Assembly (NCBI GenBank): GCA_002778195.1
Contig: PCDI01000007.1
Span: 853,127-917,126, forward strand
Length of the DNA: 64,000 bases
Source: Raffaelea ambrosiae
Lineage: Eukaryota > Ascomycota > Sordariomycetes > Ophiostomatales > Ophiostomataceae
Direction: 5' to 3'
Part shown: piece after piece, positions 57,225 through 64,000 of the stretch
Layout: each line of letters opens with the position of its first letter
Numbering within the stretch: the stretch's first letter is position 1
Program-made: the position numbers and the translations under genes
The notes under the pieces: model-generated
Databases searched by the model: none
What the model was told of the DNA's origin: nothing
Seen by the model: the letters and a program-made list of their open reading frames with translations, nothing else

Positions 57225-59849
57225 TCACTCCGTGCTGAGTGCCGTCATCCACGATTCATCCTCCTCGTCGAACAAGGTCTGCGTCCCAAACCGCAGCGGC
57301 AGCGCGTCGCTGGCTATGGGCACCAGCTTCGCTGTGGTCGGGTCGCCAAACCGGCCCAGCCCCGTATCGCCCACAAAGTCCATCGGCGCCTCTTCTGGTT
57401 CGCGTGCCGACGCATGCGCCGACGATCGCGATCCCAGCCCCGCCCCCTCCGGGAGGTACCCGTGGCCCGACACGTGCAGCGCCACGTCCCGCGCCGACCG
57501 CAGCGACGGCAGCACGCCCGGCCCCGTGGGCGTGAAGCTGCCGCCCGCCACCGCCAGCCGGCCGCCAAACGCCGCCATCAGCTCCGCGTTCGTCATGGCC
57601 AGCCGGCGCGCGTGCCCGACGTAGTGCTGCGGGATGCACGCGCGGCAGAGCTTGGTGCGCGTGGCGGTGGGCCGCAGGCCCGCGGGGATCCGGGACGCGC
57701 CGGTCGCGGGGTCCCGCAGGTGCCGGCGCACGACGCGCTCGGCCATCGCGACGGCCTCGTCGGGCGTGGGGTACAGGCCGTCGCCCGCCGCGCCGTCCCA
57801 GTAGTGGCCGCCGAGCATGACGGTGAACTTGGTGCCGGCGCTCTGCACCACCCGTCCGTGGTGGCCCGGCGTGCTGTCGTAGATGGTGTCGATCACGGGC
57901 TGGCACGTTCCGTCCCCGGCGTCGGCGACGTCGTCGTCGTCGGCCGGCCGATCGTCCAGCTCATACCGGCGGACGGGCCGCATCGCCAGCTCGCGGTCCG
58001 TGTCGAACAGCACGCCCAGGGCGCTCTCCGGGTTCTGCTCAAAGGGCACGGTGCGCGGGATCAGGTAGCCGAAGCCGTGGCAGCCGGCCCCGTTGAGCTG
58101 CGGGTGGTCGGCGTAGTACAGGTTGACCACCTGGATGGTGACGGCGTGGTGGTGGCGCAGCGACGGCAGGGCCGCCCGGCTGTATGGCCCGCGGCCGTCC
58201 CCGTCGTCCGGCTCCCCCTTGGTCAGGTCGTAGAGGGCGCGGCCGGTCAGCGTGGAGACGACCCGGTCGTAGGCCTTGAACGTGGCTTTCCGTGTCCCTC
58301 CCGCGGGCGTGTCCGGCGGCGCCACCACGACTTCCACCCGGGGACTCGTCTGTGCCGTGGCTGTCGACGATGGGGAGGGTGTCGGTCTGCCGGCCGCCGC
58401 CGCCTGGCGCACCTTGGTCACCCGCTGGCCCGTCCGGATGGTCACGTTGGGCATGGCACGCAGGCGGTCGGCCAGGCGGTCGGTCAGGGTGCCAAAGCCG
58501 CCGGCAAAGGCCATTTGTTTCCAGTCCTGGCTGGCCGTGGCGAGGCGGATGAAGCGGTTGGCGTGGCCGTTCCGGAGGCTTTTGCTCCGGCGGATGGCGC
58601 GGATCGTGATGTCGCTCAAGAGCAGGTAGTCGCTGACCACCATGAACACGGTCCCGTCCGGGTTCTCGCGGATCCTGTTGCCGTCAATGATGGCCGGTCT
58701 TTTTCGGAACGCTTGAGGCTGCCTCTTCTCCGGCTCCAGCTTCATCTCCGTGTCCTCCTTCCAGAGGATGTAGCGATGGAAGGCGTCGCGCAGAGACTGG
58801 TTGATCCAGAGCTGGCGGAAGGGCGAGCTGGCGATGCTGATGGTGTCGAGGTCGCCGCCGTAGACGCCGTGCATGATGGCGGACAGCACGTGGTCGAGGA
58901 CGGGCGGGCGCACATCGCCGCCGCCGCCGCTGCAGCGCGTAAAGTAGCCGCCGACGGACTCGTCGGGGGGGAGGCCGCCGTTGCGGCCCTCATAGATGCC
59001 TTCCACGACCTCCACGACGTGCTGCCGGGGCACGGGGATGAGGCGCTTCAGCAGCATGCGGGCAACGGCGCCCAGGGCGCCCTGGAAGAGCGGCTCCGTC
59101 AGCAGGGCGACGGCGCCGGCAACCGAGCTCAGGCCGGCGCGGTTCACGGGCACCAGGTGGTCCGGGTAGCAGATGTACTGGCCCAGCTCCGCGTTGCCGA
59201 CGCGCAGCTCGCCGACCAGGTCCAGGGCGTCGACCAGCTCGAGCAGCACGAGGTCGTCGTAGCGCGGCAGCTTCGTCTGCGTCGCCACCATGCGCGCGCC
59301 GCCCTCCAGGACCACCCGGCCGTCGTCGGTGTGGCCCGCGGTGGTGGCATACTCCCGGAACACATTGTCCGTGGACTTGTCCGTGGACTGGCCCACATCC
59401 ACCGCCTCGCTGTCAATCCAGCCGCCCAGCCGGTCGCTGCCCTCGTACAGGGTGATGCGCGACGTCGGCGGCAGGAACTGGGCCAGGTAGTAGGCCGTGG
59501 TCAGGCCTGTCAGGCCGCCGCCCAGGACCGCCACCTCCTTGGGCGGTGGCGGATTCTTGGGAGGCGGGGCAGCGGCCCATGCAGCGGACGAGGTGGAAAA
59601 CGAGGCTGACGAGGCAACGGATCCAAGGCGACGGCTGCTGCTGCTGCTGCTGAGGCTGAGGCTGCTGAGGCTGCCGAGGCTGCCACACCAGCAGCGTCGT
59701 CGCCCCACGGCCCGGGGAGGCTCTCCGTGGCCGCGAGCGCACAGAGCTCCAGCGCCAGACCCGTGCCAGGCGGTGCGGCCGGCCAAGTGCGACAGTCGGT
59801 GCTGCTGCCCACGCGCGAGCACAGCAGCCATGCCACGCATGAGCGCCAT
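57225..59849 (-). CDS. HEM14: Protoporphyrinogen oxidase, mitochondrial
   Basis: This intronless gene encodes 874 residues, well above the 480-600 usual for the family. The enzyme oxidises protoporphyrinogen IX to protoporphyrin IX on the outer face of the mitochondrial inner membrane, the penultimate step of haem synthesis, using FAD. The first about 100 residues are Arg/Ser/Ala-rich without acidic residues, consistent with a long presequence. The FAD dinucleotide fold follows (EVAVLGGGLTGLTTAYYLAQ, then LYEGSDRLGGWIDSE). The conserved C-terminal FAD contact is the segment LAVAGGSFTPTGPGVLPSLR. Extra length comes from low-complexity inserts, such as one near residue 470 rich in Pro/Ser/Ala and one near residue 625 with a DDDD run. 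The exact start is uncertain because the leader is open and repetitive. Confidence 0.86.
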   Translation of the reverse strand: MALMRGMAAVLARGQQHRLSHLAGRTAWHGSGAGALCARGHGEPPRAVGRRRCWCGSLGSLSSLSLSSSSSSRRLGSVASSASFSTSSAAWAAAPPPKNPPPPKEVAVLGGGLTGLTTAYYLAQFLPPTSRITLYEGSDRLGGWIDSEAVDVGQSTDKSTDNVFREYATTAGHTDDGRVVLEGGARMVATQTKLPRYDDLVLLELVDALDLVGELRVGNAELGQYICYPDHLVPVNRAGLSSVAGAVALLTEPLFQGALGAVARMLLKRLIPVPRQHVVEVVEGIYEGRNGGLPPDESVGGYFTRCSGGGGDVRPPVLDHVLSAIMHGVYGGDLDTISIASSPFRQLWINQSLRDAFHRYILWKEDTEMKLEPEKRQPQAFRKRPAIIDGNRIRENPDGTVFMVVSDYLLLSDITIRAIRRSKSLRNGHANRFIRLATASQDWKQMAFAGGFGTLTDRLADRLRAMPNVTIRTGQRVTKVRQAAAAGRPTPSPSSTATAQTSPRVEVVVAPPDTPAGGTRKATFKAYDRVVSTLTGRALYDLTKGEPDDGDGRGPYSRAALPSLRHHHAVTIQVVNLYYADHPQLNGAGCHGFGYLIPRTVPFEQNPESALGVLFDTDRELAMRPVRRYELDDRPADDDDVADAGDGTCQPVIDTIYDSTPGHHGRVVQSAGTKFTVMLGGHYWDGAAGDGLYPTPDEAVAMAERVVRRHLRDPATGASRIPAGLRPTATRTKLCRACIPQHYVGHARRLAMTNAELMAAFGGRLAVAGGSFTPTGPGVLPSLRSARDVALHVSGHGYLPEGAGLGSRSSAHASAREPEEAPMDFVGDTGLGRFGDPTTAKLVPIASDALPLRFGTQTLFDEEDESWMTALSTE

Positions 59850-60730
59850 GGGAGACGGGGGAGAGGGCGGCGCTTGGAGAGGCGTCCGGCCAGAAAAAAA
59901 AAAAAAAAAAGGATCTTTCTCTGGCAGCTCGGACAGAGAAGAGGAGAAGGCCGTTCAATTGCGTGTTGGCCACATCGGTGGGTGGTTGGGGGGGGGGGTG
60001 CTGGGCGTGCAAAAAGCGAGGTCCAGGCCTCATACAGAGTTGGCTGTATGAGAGAGTGGTGAGAGACGAACGAATGACCCGACGTTGCGAACTGTGGGTC
60101 CTTTGTGGCTCTCTCCGCCCATCTCCCCCGTTTGTCATTCGCACACGGCCAAGACCCCACTCTACTCGTACTGGTCGTGTTCGCTGTAGTTCTGGCTTCG
60201 CTTGTTTGTTCTCATCACACGCACGTCTCCTACGTCTCCCAAGAGGACAGGCAATTCTTCGCTTCGAAAATGCACAGGGTATTTTGGGCCCCACCAATGG
60301 ACCACGGCCCAACGCCAGAAATAGAACGGAACATAATATACTGTACAAGATACAAGAGGCTCTCTTTTGGTCAGCCCACGTACGCCCATGGTTCTCCCTT
60401 CTTTTGGCAAAAGCGCCCATTCGCTTCTGGTTTGCTCTCCGAGATTCCCAAGCGGTCTCCCATCCTTTCCACAGCCCCCCACATACACACAAAAGAAAAG
60501 AAGTGAAAGAAAGACAAGACATTCACCCGTCCCGTGACAACGCCTAGACATGTTGCCCCTGTACCAAGAACCGAAACGGAAAAAGACTAGCCGCCAGGAT
60601 GTAGATTAAAAAAAACAAAAGAAAGCAGGGCAAGAGAGAACGTAAGAAGAAAGGAGCCTTCTGGGTCTGGGTATGGTCCGGTCTGGGTATGGTCCGGCCT
60701 GGCCAGGTCCGGGTCTCGTCTGGTCGGATC
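59850..60730. promoter_or_regulatory. PPOX upstream region
   Basis: This holds the PPOX promoter (59850 onward) and the 3' flank of the low-complexity gene. A poly-A run near 59893-59910 and a 16-bp direct repeat (GGTCTGGGTATGGTCC, twice, about 60663-60694) were noted. No gene was recognised. Confidence 0.4.
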
Positions 60731-63700
60731 CTAGATCATCCCCCCGACGTCGTCGATTTCCGTCGCCTCGGGAATCACCCGGATCCGCATCTTCATCTCT
60801 TCCCGCCACCGCTGCTGCTCCCGCATCGCCCGGCTGCTGCTGCTCCCGCTTAGCGAGTGTCGGATGCTGGCCGTGCTGGCAGCCCGGGTGAGGCCGAATC
60901 CGCCGCCGCCGCCACCGCCGCCGCCACCACCGCTTCTGCTGCTGCTGCTGCTGCCGTTGCTGTTGCTGGGCTCGTTCGATGTCTTGTTGCTCTCGCTGCT
61001 GCTGCCGCCGCCGCCGCTGCTCCGGCTGGTGGCCTGGGCCACTTTCTGGCCGGCCGAGCTCAGCAGGGCCGACGTCGTGGCCGACACGTGCGAGAGGGTG
61101 GGCAGGTCGCGCAGCGAGGGCATGGACGGCATCGAGGGCAGAGTCGGCAGCGACGCGCGCGACGACAGGGTGGGCGGCAGCGGCACGGGATGGGAGGTGG
61201 TGGCGGTGATCGGGGCCGCCGCCGCGGCCGGCTCGCCCCCGCCGTTCGCTTTCCCGTGCCGACGCAGCCAGGCCCGGCCCAGTCCCAGTTCCAGACCCAG
61301 GGCGGACCAGCGCTGGCTGCTGCGGCTGTTGTCCTTGCTGCGGCGGGACGAGCTCGTGTCGGCGATGCTCTCGACGTCAAAGGCGCTGGTCGGCTGCGGC
61401 GTGATGGGGATGGCGGTGATGGGCACGTCCGGCACCGCCGGCGCCGGCGGCGGCGGTGGCGGTGGCGGCGGCGCAGCGGAGGAGGAGTTGGCCGGGGTCG
61501 AGGCCGGGGTCGGGGCCAGGGTCGAGGCCGGGGCGAAGACGGGTGTCGCCATGGTGGTCGTGCCCACGGCTGGGGTCGGTTTGGCCACCGCCGGGTACAC
61601 GCCGCCTCCGCCCCAGGCCATGGTCGAGAGCGGCCGGCCGCGCAGCGACCGGCTGCGGTTGCTGCCCGTCGTCGCGCTGCTGAGACTGGTCCAGTTGCTG
61701 ACGCTGGTCAAGTTGCTGGTGCCGCTGCTGCTGCTGCCGTTGGAGATGCGGTCGCCGACCCAGGGGTGGGTGGTGGTGGTGGCGGTGGTGGCCGTCGTCC
61801 TGGTCGTCGTTGTTGTCGTGCTGGCGGCCGCGCTGACCGTCGTGCCGGCGGCCGTGCTGACCGTCGTGCTGGCGGCCGTGCTGACCGTCGTGCTGGCGAC
61901 GCTCACGCCGCCCGTGCTGCTGGTGCTCTTGTGGCGGCCGTGCAGGGAGAGCTTGCTGGCGGCGTTGCGGGAGTGGCCGACCAGGGACGTGGTGTGGCGG
62001 GCGAACCGGGCGGCGGCCGCGCTGACGGGGGAGCCAGCCGAGGAGGACCCACCACCACGGGACGACGCACCCCGCGCGGCGGCGTCCGCCGGGGACGCAC
62101 CCTGCGAGACGTCGGTCGCGGACGCGTTCCGCGAGGCGCCCGTCAGGGACCCAAACACACCCCGGCTGGGCCGGCGGCTGAGGCTGCCGTTGCCGTTCCG
62201 GCTCCGGCGCAGCTCGGTCCAGTACGCGGACCGCAGAGGCGTCAGGGTCGGCGACGACGACGACGACGAAGACGACGACGACGACTGCACAGCCGCAGCC
62301 GGCGCCGGCGCCGGAGCGGCCCGGCCGGCGACGACGGCGGCCGCGTGGGGAAGGTTGGCTTGGACCGCCCGGTTGGGCGGGTTGTTGGGGAGGGTCGGCG
62401 GCGGCGGGGCCGGGCGGTGGGGGACATGGAAGTCGGACACCCGTCCCCCCGGGGCCACCGCCGCCGCGGACGGCGGCGTGGGCGCATCGAGCCGTCGAAC
62501 GCCGTGCGGACGCGGGGGGCGCGTCGGCGCCGTGGCCGCCGCAGTGGAAGGAGGAGGAGAAGGAGGATGTGGCGCGCTCCGGGGGCTCGAGACGACGGTC
62601 TTGTTGTGGCCTGGATCGGGGGGGGGCGTCGGCTGGGCCGCCGACGGTGGTTCGGGGTTCGGCTGTGGCTGCGGCTTCTTCGTCTTCCGCGGCTTCTTCT
62701 TCTTCTTGCCCACGGGCAGCGGTGGCAGGGGCGCGGTGGGTGGTCCGCTGGCCAGCGGAGGGAGGCCTGCTGGTGGAGGAGGAGCCGGTCGTCGGGGGGT
62801 GGCGGCGGCAGCATCCTCGCGGCTGCTGCTCCGACCGCTGCTGCCGGTGCTGCCGCTGCCGGTGCTGCCGCTGCCGGTGCTGCTCCTTTTGCTGCCCTCG
62901 GCGGCGCTGGCATCGCTGACGCTGTTGGCGTCGCTGCCGTGGACGCTGACGCTGTTGTCGTCGACGCTGTGGACGCTGTGGACGCTGACGCTGGCGCCGT
63001 TGCCGCTGGCGCTGGCGCTGTGGGCCGTGCGCTGGCTGTAGACGCTGCTGCCGCGGGAGCTGCGGCTGGCGGCCGCCGGGGGCAGGGGATGGCGCAGGTG
63101 CGGTGGCGGTGGCGGATGGGCGCCGGCGTCGGGGTCCTCGATGATGGGGCTCATCGTCGGGTCGCTGTAGCGGTGGAGCGGCAGCAGCAGCGGGCGGCGG
63201 GCCGCGAGCGACGAGGCCGGCGGGGGGGGAGGAGGAGGATGGCTTTGGCGGTGGGACGCGGTGTCTGTGTGCGGAAGGGGGGGCGATGAGAAGGACGAGG
63301 ACAAGGACGAGGACGACGAGGACGACGAGGACCGGGTCGCCGAGGGGAGCAGGACGACGGACGACGGCTGTGGTGGCAGGGACGGGGACGAGGACGAGGC
63401 ACAGGGAGACGGTGCCGCGGACGGTTGCGGCTCGTGCAGCAAGGGAGGAGGCGGCGCTGGCATAATAAGAAGCGCATCCGCTGGGAGCCAAGACCGGCCT
63501 GGCGCAGGGGCGCTGCCTGTGGCACCACTGCTGGCGCCGGTTCCATCGGTTTCATTGTTCTCGTTGTTCTGGCTGTTGTTGTTGCTGCTGTTGCTGCTGC
63601 TGGACACGTGAGGCTTTGCCATCACAAGCTCGGCCGGCTGGTGTTGGTGGTCTAGCTCGTGCGCGGTGGCGGGACTATTGGTGCTCCCAAGCGCCAACTC

Positions 63701-64000
63701 GCCACTATTTCCACCTCCGCCAATAGCCACCATCGGCACCACCGCCTCGGGCACGCGCAGGTCAAAGGCATCGCTGACGTTGCTGTCCCGTGACACGCCC
63801 TCCGTCCTGGTGCTGGTGCTGCTGCGGCCTGTGCCGCTGCAGTCGTGTTCGTCTGCGTCGTCTGCGTCCTCGTCTGCGTCCTCGTCTTTGTGTTGGCCGT
63901 CTTCCTCCTCGTCTTCCTCCTCGTCTTCCTCTTCATCTTGCCCACTTTCATTCTCCGCACCGCTGCTCTCCTCCTCCTCCTCTTCCCCGTCGCCGCTGTC
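60731..64000 (-). CDS. Low-complexity protein of unknown function, N-terminally cut by the window edge
   Basis: The frame is open from the stop at 60731 to the right edge, at least 1089 residues. The start lies outside the window; GTG at 63796 is simply an internal codon. The N-terminal visible part is very acidic (Glu/Asp runs). It is followed by Ser, Pro, Asn and His-rich tracts, a basic patch KKKKKPRKTKK (about residue 435), Thr/Val repeats of the type TTVSTAA and a Gly run. Only the last about 45 residues look ordered: RAMREQQRWREEMKMRIRVI followed by PEATEIDDVGGMI. No known domain, membrane segment or catalytic motif is visible. Codon bias is consistent with a real fungal gene. A signalling or cell-cortex scaffold is possible but unsupported. 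Confidence 0.6.
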   Translation of the reverse strand, partial: DSGDGEEEEEESSGAENESGQDEEEDEEEDEEEDGQHKDEDADEDADDADEHDCSGTGRSSTSTRTEGVSRDSNVSDAFDLRVPEAVVPMVAIGGGGNSGELALGSTNSPATAHELDHQHQPAELVMAKPHVSSSSNSSNNNSQNNENNETDGTGASSGATGSAPAPGRSWLPADALLIMPAPPPPLLHEPQPSAAPSPCASSSSPSLPPQPSSVVLLPSATRSSSSSSSSSLSSSFSSPPLPHTDTASHRQSHPPPPPPPASSLAARRPLLLPLHRYSDPTMSPIIEDPDAGAHPPPPPHLRHPLPPAAASRSSRGSSVYSQRTAHSASASGNGASVSVHSVHSVDDNSVSVHGSDANSVSDASAAEGSKRSSTGSGSTGSGSTGSSGRSSSREDAAAATPRRPAPPPPAGLPPLASGPPTAPLPPLPVGKKKKKPRKTKKPQPQPNPEPPSAAQPTPPPDPGHNKTVVSSPRSAPHPPSPPPSTAAATAPTRPPRPHGVRRLDAPTPPSAAAVAPGGRVSDFHVPHRPAPPPPTLPNNPPNRAVQANLPHAAAVVAGRAAPAPAPAAAVQSSSSSSSSSSSPTLTPLRSAYWTELRRSRNGNGSLSRRPSRGVFGSLTGASRNASATDVSQGASPADAAARGASSRGGGSSSAGSPVSAAAARFARHTTSLVGHSRNAASKLSLHGRHKSTSSTGGVSVASTTVSTAASTTVSTAAGTTVSAAASTTTTTTRTTATTATTTTHPWVGDRISNGSSSSGTSNLTSVSNWTSLSSATTGSNRSRSLRGRPLSTMAWGGGGVYPAVAKPTPAVGTTTMATPVFAPASTLAPTPASTPANSSSAAPPPPPPPPPAPAVPDVPITAIPITPQPTSAFDVESIADTSSSRRSKDNSRSSQRWSALGLELGLGRAWLRRHGKANGGGEPAAAAAPITATTSHPVPLPPTLSSRASLPTLPSMPSMPSLRDLPTLSHVSATTSALLSSAGQKVAQATSRSSGGGGSSSESNKTSNEPSNSNGSSSSSRSGGGGGGGGGGGFGLTRAASTASIRHSLSGSSSSRAMREQQRWREEMKMRIRVIPEATEIDDVGGMI

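Noticed and set aside
56209..57624. 471-codon plus-strand open frame
   Set aside because: It begins in intergenic repeats, runs through (AC)n and (CT)n tracts and overlaps the PPOX 3' end antisense. Low-complexity translation and no splice or family evidence.
57414..59609. 731-codon plus-strand open frame
   Set aside because: It is antisense to protoporphyrinogen oxidase, with His/Arg/Gly-rich shadow composition.
60857..63289. Two plus-strand open frames of 725 and 810 codons
   Set aside because: Both are antisense shadows of the low-complexity minus-strand gene and consist of Gly/Arg/Ala or Leu/Val repeats derived from its Ser/Pro/Gly codons.
1..64000. CRISPR arrays, insertion sequences, LTR elements, rRNA genes
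   Set aside because: No regularly spaced repeats, transposase or reverse-transcriptase motifs, long terminal repeats or rRNA segments were seen in any frame or on either strand.

Overview
The window looks like a nuclear contig from a filamentous ascomycete (Pezizomycotina, probably a Sordariomycete; an Ophiostomatales-type genome is possible but not shown). The reasons are compact GT-AG introns, most of 50-150 nt, with CTAAC/CTGAC branch sites 10-20 nt before the acceptor, GC-rich coding exons, about one gene per 4 kb, and a typical fungal housekeeping set (PMR1-type ATPase, elongin A, NEDD8, Yra1/ALY, F-box and F-box-JmjC proteins). No operon, phage, transposon or CRISPR array was found.

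Left part (1-20 kb), in order: COG4 (-), PMR1 Ca/Mn ATPase (-), RAD21/SCC1 cohesin (+), tubulin cofactor A (+), THO complex subunit 7 (-), elongin A (+), a four-exon NEDD8/Rub1 gene (-) whose exons are too short to stand out as ORFs, and prohibitin-2 (-). PMR1/RAD21 and THOC7/elongin A share divergent promoters.

Middle part (20-45 kb): a tRNA-Lys-like gene with a peculiar 57-nt insertion, a decayed F-box paralogue beside an intact five-exon F-box gene (-), a CCCH zinc-finger/SMR protein (-), an F-box/JmjC protein (-), eIF4A (+), a Yra1/ALY-type mRNA export adaptor (+), a 6-phosphogluconate-dehydrogenase-like oxidoreductase (-), a possible 52-codon spliced gene (+) and a probable mitochondrial protein, perhaps FIST-like, with a frame problem near its N terminus (-).

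Right part (45-64 kb): valyl-tRNA synthetase (+), with an AUG-less presequence-like stretch in frame upstream, a 1587-residue F-box/beta-propeller protein ending in a CaaX box (-), protoporphyrinogen oxidase (-), and a low-complexity protein running off the right edge (-).

The genes are mostly independent housekeeping functions: Golgi trafficking and ion supply (COG4, PMR1), chromosome cohesion, ubiquitin-family conjugation (elongin A, NEDD8, three F-box proteins), mRNA export (THOC7, Yra1), mitochondrial function (PHB2, PPOX, ValRS) and translation (eIF4A, ValRS, tRNA). Two single-N positions sit at homopolymers. One of them creates a false 95-bp direct repeat. The most unusual signals are the tRNA insertion with spliceosomal-type ends and the possible non-AUG mitochondrial start of ValRS.
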